Part shown: positions 5,990 through 12,458 of the stretch, piece by piece
Position numbering within the stretch: position 1 is the stretch's first letter
Layout: each line of letters begins with the position of its first letter
Assembly (NCBI GenBank): GCA_023129805.1
Contig: JAGMBK010000042.1
Coordinates: 1-12,615 of the forward strand
DNA length: 12,615 nt
From: Candidatus Zixiibacteriota bacterium
GTDB lineage: Bacteria > Zixibacteria > MSB-5A5 > SM1-73
Reading direction: 5' to 3'
Program-made: the position numbers and the translations under genes
Notes under the pieces: model-generated
Database searches by the model: none
What the model saw: only the letters and a program-made list of their open reading frames with translations
What the model was told of the DNA's origin: nothing

Positions 5990-6997
5990 ATGAGTGAAAT
6001 TCTGGTGAAAGTCTATAGAAAGGATACTATCGAAAGCATTCACCAAGGGGCGATTGCGGTGGTGGATTCTTGGGGGAAGCTTTTGTATTCGGTGGGCGAT
6101 CCGAACTTCGTAACCTTTTTGAGATCATCTGCCAAGCCGCTTCAAGCTCTGGTTGTTGTAGAGTCGGGAGCGGCAGAGGCATTCGGTCTGACTCAGCAGG
6201 AGATCGCCATCATCTCCGGATCACACAATGGAGAGAAAAAACACGTCCGGGTTGTTCGGAGCATTTTAAAGAAGATTGGTTTAAATAAAAGTTACCTTAA
6301 GTGCGGCGCCCACGTTCCGCACTACTTTTCAGCTTTGGGCATAACCCCGCCCAAGAAGAGATTCTCCTTCCTTCAGCACAATTGTTCCGGTAAACATGCC
6401 GGGATGCTGGCTGTATGTGTGTATGAGGGTTGGAATCTTGAAAATTACCTAAATCCCCGCCATCCTTTACAAAAGTTGATTTTGAAGACAACTTCTGAGC
6501 TTTGCGAATACCCACAACGAAAGATCAGAATAGGGATTGAGGGATGTGGTGCTCCCACGTTTGCTCTTCCTTTGAAAAACATGGCTGTTGGATTTTCCAA
6601 GCTGAAAAGCTTCAGATCAAAAGATCAAATTACCTTTCAGTCTTTGCAAGTGGTGGCAGATTCCATGTGGAAGTATCCGGAAATGGTTTCGGGAAGAGGA
6701 AGATTGGATTACTATCTGGCGGTTGTAAGCAAAGTGAATATACTCGCCAAAGCCGGAGGGGAGGCTTTGCACTGCGCAGTCATTTTAGATAAAAGCTATG
6801 GATTGGCAGTAAAGATATTGGATGGCTCCAGAAGGGCGCTGGCGCCGGCATCCATCGAAGTCTACAGACAGTTAGGTGTTCTGAATAAGAGACAGTTAAA
6901 AGATTTAGGTGATTTTGTCTCGCCTTCCCTCTATAACCATCAAAGAAAAAAAGTGGGATTTCTCAGAGCCGATTTTAAGCTAAGGCGGGCAAGATAA
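5990..6997 (+). CDS. L-asparaginase, Rhizobium etli type II (ReAII-like) family
   Basis: A 335-residue protein of the asparaginase family typified by R. etli ReAII, unrelated to E. coli AnsA/AnsB and resembling serine beta-lactamase folds. It would hydrolyse asparagine to aspartate and ammonia in the cytoplasm; no signal peptide is seen. Family signatures are RSSAKPLQ (residues 45-52; the serines and Lys49 correspond to the catalytic Ser-Lys pair), NCSGKHAGML (131-140) and EGCGAPT (184-190). In ReAII the two Cys and the Lys of the latter motifs bind zinc; here they are Cys132, Lys135 and Cys186, all present. Length is normal. The ATG is chosen because the family usually begins a few residues before this strand, but there is no Shine-Dalgarno sequence before it. 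It is transcribed alone, divergent from PBP1A. Some members act on other substrates, so specificity is not certain. Confidence 0.85.
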   Translation: MSEILVKVYRKDTIESIHQGAIAVVDSWGKLLYSVGDPNFVTFLRSSAKPLQALVVVESGAAEAFGLTQQEIAIISGSHNGEKKHVRVVRSILKKIGLNKSYLKCGAHVPHYFSALGITPPKKRFSFLQHNCSGKHAGMLAVCVYEGWNLENYLNPRHPLQKLILKTTSELCEYPQRKIRIGIEGCGAPTFALPLKNMAVGFSKLKSFRSKDQITFQSLQVVADSMWKYPEMVSGRGRLDYYLAVVSKVNILAKAGGEALHCAVILDKSYGLAVKILDGSRRALAPASIEVYRQLGVLNKRQLKDLGDFVSPSLYNHQRKKVGFLRADFKLRRAR

Positions 6998-7084
6998 GAT
7001 TTTTATCTGATGCTTCGGGAATAGAAGGGACTGTTTCCCAGATCATTCCCGAAGCTAATTAGCATCTTTGTTTCCCGATGCTAC
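6992..7084. repeat. cluster of palindromes following the asparaginase gene
   Basis: AGATAA (6992-6997, overlapping the stop codon) pairs with TTATCT (7003-7008). GCTTCGGGAAT (7012-7022) is a perfect inverted match to ATTCCCGAAGC (7045-7055). TAGCATC (7060-7066) is a perfect inverted match to GATGCTA (7077-7083); CTAC at 7081-7084 gives a GTAG box on the minus strand next to that hairpin. GATGC (7009-7013) can also close with GCATC (7062-7066), giving a branched structure. No long T-run follows, so intrinsic termination is uncertain, though the 11-bp stem could protect the 3' end of the message. Confidence 0.5.
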
Positions 7085-7115
7085 TGCATAGGAAGAAAGC
7101 TCCACTGTCACTATC

Positions 7116-7227
7116 GTAGCGTCGCAACTCTGTTTACCCTGAACGCAAGTGAAGGGTGTGCGATGCTTTTTCTTTTCATCCGAGACAAGCCCTGAACCAC
7201 ACGGTTCGGGGCAAGCTCGGACGCTAC
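7116..7227. repeat. BIME-like inverted pair of GTAG-headed REP hairpins
   Basis: The element is bounded by GTAGCGTC (7116-7123) and GACGCTAC (7220-7227), perfect 8-base inverted ends. The left hairpin uses GCGTCGCA (7119-7126) with TGCGATGC (7159-7166, one wobble) and an inner ACCCT/AGGGT stem (7136-7140, 7153-7157). The right hairpin uses CCGAG (7180-7184) with CTCGG (7216-7220) and GCCCTGAACC (7189-7198) with GGTTCGGGGC (7203-7212, one wobble) around ACAC. Each hairpin begins with GTAG when read outward-in on its own strand, as in REP pairs of the BIME type. The remaining 7228-7351 holds nothing I recognise. Confidence 0.6.
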
Positions 7228-7351
7228 TACTCCATCAGCTATGGATGTTCTTGCCTTTATCCGTCATTAGTAATTAATCATGCGTCATTGTTTTTATGAG
7301 ATTTTAGTTGCAATTTTTTAAAAAATCTATGATATTTGCCTTCACATGACC

Positions 7352-7388
7352 CCGCCAAAGGCGGAGGTTCTTCGAGAAGAGGATTTTT
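7352..7388 (+). promoter_or_regulatory. palindromes and ribosome-binding site before the HD-domain gene
   Basis: CCGCC-AAA-GGCGG (7352-7364) is a perfect short palindrome, similar to those at 1550 and 10433. TCTTC-GA-GAAGA (7369-7380) is a second near-perfect dyad; its right half overlaps the Shine-Dalgarno sequence GAGGA (7379-7383), five bases before the ATG. The dyad could be an operator or could mask the ribosome-binding site; no protein family is implied by its sequence. Confidence 0.35.
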
Positions 7389-7928
7389 ATGAAAGCAGAA
7401 ATTACAAAGCTTTTTCCCGAGATTGAACAGATAAAGGATGAAGACCTCAGGGATCGAGTGGTATCCACCTGGGAGGAGGCGATAGATGTGGGTGGGTGGA
7501 GTATTGAAGAGTTGAAGGCCATTCCCTTTACCCTGCTGATACCTGACTGCAAAGTTAATCTGGTTACCCATACCAGAGCGGTTACACAGACCGCCTTACA
7601 GATCGCCTCTGTGCTTTCAGAGTTTTATAAGGAGAAGGTCGAGATCAACATCGATTTTTTAATAGCCGGGGGTATTCTGCATGATGTGGGAAAAATTTTA
7701 GAATATGCAAAAGACGGGGATAAGGTGGTTAAAAGCAGAACCGGAAAGCTTTTGCGACATCCTTTTTCCGGCTCGGCTCTGGCATATAAACATGGGTTGC
7801 CCGAAGAGGTTATTCATATGATCGCCACCCATGCCAGAGAGGGGAATGGGGGGTACCGCTCCACCGAGGCCATGATCATTCATTACGCCGATTATATTAA
7901 CTTTGAAAGCTTGGGTGGTAAAATGTAA
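7389..7928 (+). CDS. HD-domain (HDIG-type) metal-dependent hydrolase
   Basis: A 179-residue soluble protein with an HD phosphohydrolase domain over most of its length. The metal-binding residues are visible in order: His61 (VTHTRAV), the His98-Asp99 doublet in GGILHDVGK, then His124 (RHPFSG), His148 (ATHARE) and Asp168 (HYAD). The extra conserved histidines fit HD enzymes with two metal ions. The HDVGK form is the HDIG-type variant seen in many small HD proteins that hydrolyse nucleotides or phosphate esters; the substrate here is not known. GAGGA lies five bases before the ATG. It is followed after 69 bases by trpB2 on the same strand and could share a transcript, but no functional link to tryptophan or thiamine is established. 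Confidence 0.85.
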   Translation: MKAEITKLFPEIEQIKDEDLRDRVVSTWEEAIDVGGWSIEELKAIPFTLLIPDCKVNLVTHTRAVTQTALQIASVLSEFYKEKVEINIDFLIAGGILHDVGKILEYAKDGDKVVKSRTGKLLRHPFSGSALAYKHGLPEEVIHMIATHAREGNGGYRSTEAMIIHYADYINFESLGGKM

Positions 7929-7997
7929 AATCAAAAGAGCTAATTAAGAGTTAAAAGATAATGAAGAATTTTAAATTAAGCTAAAGGAGATGTAGAT

Positions 7998-9299
7998 ATG
8001 CCCACCAAACAAAGACAAGTGAACTTAGATTTAAAAGAAATGCCCACCCAATGGTATAACATACTTCCTGATCTGCCGGAACCGCTTCCTCCTCCTCAAG
8101 ATCCTGAAGAAGGGGAATCGAGGATTAAAAAATTGCCAGAGATATTGATCGGCGAATGCTTAAAACAGGAGTTCTCCTCGGAAAGATGGATCGATATTCC
8201 AGAAGAGCTTCAACAGATGTATCATCAAGCTGGCAGACCCAGACCTCTGTTCAGAGCCTTGAATCTGGAAAAGAAATTGGACACCCCGGCTCGACTTTAC
8301 TACAAAGCCGAATTTCAAAGCCCCACCGGAAGCCACAAAGTTAACACTGCCTTAGCCCAGACATATTATGCCAAGAAGGAGGGCTATAAAAGAGTCACCA
8401 CTGAGACCGGAGCAGGACAATGGGGCACCGCCCTTTCCTATGGGGCGGCTCTGGCCGGTTTGGAGTGCACCGTCTTTTGGGTTAGAGCGGTCTACAGTTG
8501 GAAACAGGATCGGAGAAGCCTGATGGAATTATTTGGAGCGGAGGTGTATGCATCACCCAGCGATAAGACCGAATTCGGAAAAACCTTGTATAAGAACGAT
8601 CCGGATCATCCGGGCTCTCTGGGAATCGCCATCTCCGAAGGGATGGAGGATGCCATAAAGGATCCTGAAGCCATCTATTGTTTAGGGTCAGTCTTAAATC
8701 ACGTATTGATGCACCAAAGCATCATAGGTCTGGAGACCAAAAAGCAGTTCGAAAAATTTGATGACTACCCGGATTTAGTTATATCCTGTATAGGAGGAGG
8801 GAGCAATTTCGGCGGTTTTGCTTTGCCGTTTATGCATGATGTTCTAAAAGAGGGCAAGAAGATCAAGTTCATCGCCGCTCAGAGCAAAGTTGCTCCCAAC
8901 CTGCAAGGAGAGTATAGATATGATTTCGCTGATTATGCCGAGCAAACTCCCCTATTGAAGATGTACACGTTAGGACACCGGGCAGAAATGGGTCCTATCA
9001 GAGGGGATGGATTGAGATACCATGGATGTTCCCCTATCCTAAGTTTCTTGAGGGATAAAGGATATATTGACACCATTGCCTATCCCCAGGATGAAAAATA
9101 TGTCTTTGAAAAAGCCAAGTTGTTTATTCAAAGCGAAGGCTATCTGCCTGCTCCTGAATCTGCATACAGCATTGCCTGTGCCATAGATGAGGCGATTAAG
9201 TGTAAAGAAGCTGGTGAAGAAAAGGTGATCGCCTTCAACGTGAGCGGGCATGGCTTTTTGGACATTGTGGGATACCGGGCGGTTTTAGGATTGAAATGA
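7998..9299 (+). CDS. trpB: tryptophan synthase beta-like PLP enzyme, TrpB2 type
   Basis: A 433-residue fold-type II PLP enzyme of the TrpB2 group, longer than classical TrpB1 (about 390-400) because of an extended proline-rich N-terminus ([16 protein letters not shown], about residues 23-38) diagnostic of the group. It would make tryptophan from indole and serine (or phosphoserine in some archaeal members). The PLP lysine is Lys114 in [22 protein letters not shown] follows as the substrate carboxylate loop (about residues 135-142), and GGGSNFGG binds the cofactor phosphate. All key motifs are intact. AAGGAG at 7984-7989 stands eight bases before the ATG. No trpA is adjacent; TrpB2 enzymes work without tight binding to TrpA and often serve indole salvage. 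The thi4 gene follows after 19 bases, so the two are probably co-transcribed. Confidence 0.93.
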   Translation: MPTKQRQVNLDLKEMPTQWYNILPDLPEPLPPPQDPEEGESRIKKLPEILIGECLKQEFSSERWIDIPEELQQMYHQAGRPRPLFRALNLEKKLDTPARLYYKAEFQSPTGSHKVNTALAQTYYAKKEGYKRVTTETGAGQWGTALSYGAALAGLECTVFWVRAVYSWKQDRRSLMELFGAEVYASPSDKTEFGKTLYKNDPDHPGSLGIAISEGMEDAIKDPEAIYCLGSVLNHVLMHQSIIGLETKKQFEKFDDYPDLVISCIGGGSNFGGFALPFMHDVLKEGKKIKFIAAQSKVAPNLQGEYRYDFADYAEQTPLLKMYTLGHRAEMGPIRGDGLRYHGCSPILSFLRDKGYIDTIAYPQDEKYVFEKAKLFIQSEGYLPAPESAYSIACAIDEAIKCKEAGEEKVIAFNVSGHGFLDIVGYRAVLGLK

Positions 9300-9318
9300 G
9301 AATGGAGGAGATATCGAT

Positions 9319-10104
9319 ATGAAGCTGGATGATGTGGTCATCACCAAAGCCATCGTAGAGGGCTTTTACAAGAAATTTTTAGAATATTCGGAGGTGGACG
9401 TTGCCATTGCCGGAGCGGGTCCGGCCGGACTTTGCGCCGCTTATTATTTGGCAAAGAAAAAAGTAAAGGTGGCTGTGTATGAAAGAAAGCTTTCCATTGG
9501 TGGTGGAATGTGGGGTGGAGGGATGATGTTCAACGAATTGGTGGTGGGAGAAGAAGGAAAAGGGATTTTGGATGAGCTTGGAGTTAATTACAAAGCCTAC
9601 CAAAAAGGATACTTCACCGCAGACGCTGTCGAGTGCATCTCCACCTTGTGCTCAAAGGCAACAAAGGCAGGAACAAAAGTATTTAATTTGATCGGCGTGG
9701 AGGATGTGATGTTAGAGGGTGAGAAAGTTTGCGGGCTGGTATTGAACTGGTCCGCGGTCCAGATGGCAAATCTGCACGTGGACCCATTGACCATACGAGC
9801 AAAATATCTGGTGGAAGCAACCGGACATCCTGCAGAGTTGGTCAAAATAATTGTCAAAAAGATCGGGGCAAAGCTAACTACGTCCACCGGAGACATAGTG
9901 GGAGAGAGGCCCATGTGTGCGGATATGGGAGAAAAAGAGGTAGTGGAAAACTCAAAAGAGGTCTTTCCTCACGTTTACGTGGTGGGGATGGCGGCTAATG
10001 CAGTCTTTGGCTCCCACCGCATGGGTCCGATTTTCGGCGGAATGCTTCTGTCCGGTAAAAAAGTGGCAAAAGATATTTTGGAAAAATTAAAAAGTCAAAG
10101 ATAA
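9319..10104 (+). CDS. thi4: sulfide-dependent adenosine diphosphate thiazole synthase (archaeal-type Thi4)
   Basis: A 261-residue Thi4-family flavoprotein-fold enzyme. It builds the thiazole adenylate of thiamine from NAD and glycine plus sulfur. The Rossmann dinucleotide site is GAGPAG at residues 32-37, preceded by VDVAIA; the glycine-rich [10 protein letters not shown] lies at 60-69, and [18 protein letters not shown] near the C-terminus closes the site. In yeast Thi4 the sulfur donor is a protein cysteine (Cys205) consumed in one turnover; at the equivalent place this protein has His153 in NLHVDP, as in methanogen enzymes that use free sulfide and turn over repeatedly. This predicts a catalytic enzyme and an anaerobic, sulfide-containing setting. 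Archaeal ribose-1,5-bisphosphate isomerase annotations belong to the same family and are a less likely alternative. GGAGGAG (9304-9310) is eight bases before the ATG. No TPP riboswitch was seen upstream. Confidence 0.92.
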   Translation: MKLDDVVITKAIVEGFYKKFLEYSEVDVAIAGAGPAGLCAAYYLAKKKVKVAVYERKLSIGGGMWGGGMMFNELVVGEEGKGILDELGVNYKAYQKGYFTADAVECISTLCSKATKAGTKVFNLIGVEDVMLEGEKVCGLVLNWSAVQMANLHVDPLTIRAKYLVEATGHPAELVKIIVKKIGAKLTTSTGDIVGERPMCADMGEKEVVENSKEVFPHVYVVGMAANAVFGSHRMGPIFGGMLLSGKKVAKDILEKLKSQR

Positions 10105-10302
10105 AAGTTCAAAATTACAAATAAAAATTCAAAAATCTATCAGTTGAAGCAATCAGAAACAGTGGATAAAGATGCCGAGGATTCTGTGTCTTTAGTACAT
10201 ATCAACTTAGCCGATTTAAGTCCCAGCCTCTAATTGAGTTTTTGCTCTATGGTCATCCACCTATATCGAAAAGAATAAAATTCGCACAAGAATACGAATT
10301 TT
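10105..10302. other. A-rich gap after thi4 with one hairpin, no gene
   Basis: The first 35 bases are a low-complexity run of degenerate TCAAA/TTCAAAA words (10092-10136) resembling decayed copies of the octamer bordering the four-helix-bundle gene. AAAATTCG (10277-10284) and CGAATTTT (10295-10302) form a perfect 8-bp stem. Nothing else was recognised. Confidence 0.3.
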
Positions 10303-10303
10303 A

Positions 10304-10339
10304 AATGTAGCGGAAACCCTCAGGTTTTCCGTTTACATT
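10304..10339 (+). repeat. GTAG-headed REP-like hairpin
   Basis: GTAG (10307-10310) leads directly into CGGAAACC-CTCA-GGTTTTCCG (10311-10331, 8-bp stem with one bulged T). The outer AATGTA (10304-10309) also pairs with TACATT (10334-10339). This is the head-plus-palindrome form of REP sequences. It is the first of three such elements before the LeuC-like gene. Confidence 0.55.
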
Positions 10340-10377
10340 AGAAACTACAAGTTGTCCGAAGAATAGCTTTTAAGTCG

Positions 10378-10400
10378 GTAGCCGCAACCTTCAGGTTGCG
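10378..10400 (+). repeat. GTAG-headed REP-like hairpin
   Basis: GTAG (10378-10381) is followed after one base by CGCAACC-TTCA-GGTTGCG (10383-10400), a perfect 7-bp stem with a 4-base loop. Same orientation as the element at 10304 and the same CCxTCAGG centre. Confidence 0.55.
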
Positions 10401-10423
10401 TAAGTTGTTAAAACCCAAAACCG

Positions 10424-10462
10424 GATTTTCGCCCCGCCTCAGGCGGGACGGCTACCAAAATC
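10424..10462 (-). repeat. GTAG-headed REP-like hairpin, inverted relative to the preceding two
   Basis: CCCGCC-TCA-GGCGGG (10433-10447) is a perfect 6-bp stem; CTAC at 10452-10455 is GTAG on the minus strand, four bases from the stem. GATTTT (10424-10429) pairs with AAAATC (10457-10462) as an outer stem. With the element at 10378 it makes a head-out inverted pair. The stretch 10463-10560 to the LeuC-like gene shows nothing else. Confidence 0.55.
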
Positions 10463-10572
10463 GAGTTTTTAGATAACCTTGTGGGGTCCTAACATAACTA
10501 AGGACTCGGCAGAAAGGCGTGAATTTCAACTTTGCATTTCACAACAGATAAAACAGATGCGGGAGATTTTCT

Positions 10573-11835
10573 ATGACAGGAAAGACCATTATTGAGAAAA
10601 TTCTATCCAGGGCGTCGGGGAAAGATGTTTTTGCCAACGATCGGGTTTGGGCGGAGGTGGATCTTGTGGTGATCAGGGATTTTGGGGGACCTAATGCGGT
10701 TTTGGAGTTCGACAAGTTTACCAACAAGGGCAAAGTAAAAGATCCTGATAAAATTGCTCTCACCTTCGACTACCAGGCTCCAGCCAAGGATATGAAGGTG
10801 GCACAAAATCAAGTTCTGTGCAGAGAGTTTGCTAAAAGACAGGGAATAAAAAATCTGTTTGACGTCAACTGGGGAATCGGACAGCATGTACTTTTGGAAA
10901 GAGGAATGATCAAGCCTGGGTCGGTGGTGATCGGCACAGATAGCCACATGAATCTTTTAGGATCAGTGGGATCATTCGCTTCAGGGGTTGGAAATACAGA
11001 CATCGTGGCCGCTTGGTATTCTGGCAAACTATGGTTCAGGGTCCCCGAGACCATTAAGGTGATTTTTGAAGGAAAATATAAAGAGCCGGTTTCGGCGAAG
11101 GACCTTACCCTTAAGTTCGTTAAAGAGATAGGGACGGACAAACCAAATTATAAATCTCTGGAGCTTTGCGGTGAGCCTGTTGATAATCTCTCTTTAGCTG
11201 GACGGCTTACTCTTGGAAGCATGATGACAGAGGTCAATGCCAAAATCGGGTTCATCCAGCCGAACGGTGAACCTTTGGAATTTTTGAGACAAAGATGCGG
11301 AGATGAGCTTGAGATCGTTACCTCAGATGAAGATGCACAGTTTGCAGATGAAGTGGAGATCGACGTGGACAAATTGGTTCCCCAGATCGCCTGCCCTCAC
11401 AACCCGGATAACGTCAAGCCGGTGGAGGAAGTAGAAGGAACACCATTCAATGAAGGGTTCATCGGCTCCTGCACCAACGGAAGGCTGGAGGATTTCAAGG
11501 CCGCGGCGAAGATTTTAAAAAAAGCGGGAAAGATTCATCCGGAGGTGAGGTTGATCATCGTTCCGGCAACCAGAGAAGTGGCCATGGACATGCTTAAGGC
11601 AGGGCTTTATCAGATTTTCATGAGCGTGGGAGCTATGGTGGCTAATCCGGGATGTAGCCTGTGCACCTCCGGACATCATGGAGTTTTAGGAAAAGGAGAT
11701 GTGCTTTTGTCCACCTCCAACAGAAACTTTTTGGGGAAATTGGGAAAGGGGGCGGAAATCTATCTTTGTAGTCCTTCCACGGTGGCGGCTTCGGCGGTTG
11801 AAGGAAAGATCACGGATCCCAGGAAATACTGGTAA
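10573..11835 (+). CDS. leuC: aconitase-family dehydratase large subunit (LeuC / homoaconitase type)
   Basis: A 420-residue protein matching the large subunit of two-subunit isopropylmalate isomerases and homoaconitases of archaea and thermophiles, which are about 420 residues. It would isomerise a 2- to a 3-hydroxyacid through a 4Fe-4S cluster. The cluster ligands are Cys300 (GSCTNGR), Cys361 and Cys364 (PGCSLC). The family motif is GTDSHMNLLGSVGSFASGVGNTD-like at 121-143, where most relatives have an SHT-type sequence; here SHM is followed by NLLG. GGGAG (10561-10565) lies seven bases before the ATG. The usual small-subunit gene (leuD) is not next: a four-helix-bundle cassette begins six bases after the stop and DUF554 follows. 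Isopropylmalate, homocitrate or dimethylmalate-type substrates cannot be told apart from this sequence. Confidence 0.85.
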   Translation: MTGKTIIEKILSRASGKDVFANDRVWAEVDLVVIRDFGGPNAVLEFDKFTNKGKVKDPDKIALTFDYQAPAKDMKVAQNQVLCREFAKRQGIKNLFDVNWGIGQHVLLERGMIKPGSVVIGTDSHMNLLGSVGSFASGVGNTDIVAAWYSGKLWFRVPETIKVIFEGKYKEPVSAKDLTLKFVKEIGTDKPNYKSLELCGEPVDNLSLAGRLTLGSMMTEVNAKIGFIQPNGEPLEFLRQRCGDELEIVTSDEDAQFADEVEIDVDKLVPQIACPHNPDNVKPVEEVEGTPFNEGFIGSCTNGRLEDFKAAAKILKKAGKIHPEVRLIIVPATREVAMDMLKAGLYQIFMSVGAMVANPGCSLCTSGHHGVLGKGDVLLSTSNRNFLGKLGKGAEIYLCSPSTVAASAVEGKITDPRKYW

Positions 11836-11841
11836 AACAAA

Positions 11842-11873
11842 GTTCAAAGGTTCAAAAGTTCAAAGGTTCAATG
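11842..11873 (+). repeat. left octamer array of the four-helix-bundle cassette
   Basis: Four 8-base units in perfect register: GTTCAAAG (11842-11849), GTTCAAAA (11850-11857), GTTCAAAG (11858-11865) and GTTCAATG (11866-11873). Units 1 and 3 are identical, giving a 16-base higher period. The array begins six bases after the LeuC-like stop and ends four bases before the ATG at 11878. The AAAGG formed at the unit 3/4 junction (11862-11866) is the only ribosome-binding-like sequence for that gene. Confidence 0.85.
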
Positions 11874-11877
11874 AACT

Positions 11878-12342
11878 ATGAAGGTAGAAAGTTTTGAAGA
11901 TTTAGTCGCTTGGAAGAAAGCAAGAGAGTTGGTAAATAAGGTTTACGCCATTACAAAGAAGGAAAAATTCCGTAAGGATAGGGCGTTGGTTGATCAAATA
12001 AGACGAGCAGCAATATCAGTTATGTCAAACATCTCAGAAGGTTTTGAGAGAGGATCAAATACGGAGTTAATTCAATTTCTGTATATTGCCAAAGCTTCGT
12101 GTGGGGAAGTGAGATGCCAGCTTACCGTGGCTTTTGATCAAGGTTACATTGATAAAGAGGAATTTGAGGAAACCCATAATTTAGCCAGAAAAGTATCAGG
12201 GATAATTGGGAATTTCATCAATTACCTGAGAACGTCCAAGATGAAAGGTTCAAAATTTAAGCCCAAGCCAAGGAAATCTTGGGCAGAGGAGTGGAAAGAA
12301 ATTCTAGCCAAGATTGATACAACTAAACCTTTGAACCCTTGA
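11878..12342 (+). CDS. four-helix-bundle protein, 23S rRNA intervening-sequence (S23) family
   Basis: A 154-residue protein; the first ~115 residues match the S23/IVS four-helix-bundle family, with the characteristic opening SFEDLVAWKKAREL (about residues 5-18), the central RRAAISVMSNISEGFERGS helix pair (42-60) and the FLYIAKASCGEVRCQL helix (67-82). Relatives are encoded in 23S rRNA insertions and, as Avd, in diversity-generating retroelements, where a pentamer binds nucleic acid and reverse transcriptase. No reverse transcriptase or template repeat is present here. Typical members end near residue 120; this one has a basic, Trp-containing tail (about 118-154) whose last residues PLNP and stop are encoded by the right octamer array. 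An extra GTTCAAAA at 12248-12255 inside the gene marks where the tail begins. Function unknown. Confidence 0.88.
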   Translation: MKVESFEDLVAWKKARELVNKVYAITKKEKFRKDRALVDQIRRAAISVMSNISEGFERGSNTELIQFLYIAKASCGEVRCQLTVAFDQGYIDKEEFEETHNLARKVSGIIGNFINYLRTSKMKGSKFKPKPRKSWAEEWKEILAKIDTTKPLNP

Positions 12343-12408
12343 ACCTTTGAACCCCTGAACCTTTGAACCCTTGAGCCTTTAAGCTCTTTAATGTTCGAAC
12401 TCTTGAAC
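12329..12408 (-). repeat. right octamer array of the four-helix-bundle cassette
   Basis: Ten 8-base units in register, degrading with distance: CTTTGAAC at 12329, 12345 and 12361; CCTTGAAC at 12337; CCCTGAAC at 12353; then CCTTGAGC, CTTTAAGC, TCTTTAAT, GTTCGAAC and TCTTGAAC. CTTTGAAC is the exact reverse complement of the left unit GTTCAAAG, and the perfect copies again recur every 16 bases. The first units overlap the end of the coding sequence. Confidence 0.8.
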
Positions 12409-12458
12409 CAAAATATTGCCGCTTACTTTTCTGTCACATACATGGAGAAATTTCTGTC

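Larger units (their letters stand above)
11842..12408 (+). mobile_element. putative IVS-like cassette: four-helix-bundle gene between inverted octamer arrays
   Basis: The unit comprises a left GTTCAAAG array, one small gene and a right CTTTGAAC array that is the reverse complement of the left one, 567 bases in all. In 23S rRNA intervening sequences of several bacteria, the same protein family is encoded between complementary ends that fold into a stem and are cut out by RNase III. Here the unit sits between protein genes, not in rRNA. That it is or was mobile is inference; no target-site duplication could be identified with confidence. Confidence 0.45.

Noticed and set aside
7929..7997. TPP riboswitch or tryptophan leader ahead of trpB2-thi4
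   Set aside because: No THI-box signature sequences and no Trp-rich leader peptide were found here or in the 391-base gap before the HD gene.
10603..11372. Several minus-strand frames of 74-114 codons opposite the LeuC-like gene
   Set aside because: They are shadows of a conserved gene, have no ribosome-binding sites and no recognisable domains.
12393..12400. GTTCGAAC resembling the T-arm of a tRNA
   Set aside because: It is one degenerate unit of the octamer array; no acceptor, D or anticodon stems can be drawn around it.
11842..12408. CRISPR array or diversity-generating retroelement
   Set aside because: The octamers have no spacers, and although the bundle protein is related to Avd there is no reverse transcriptase, template repeat or variable target gene in the window.
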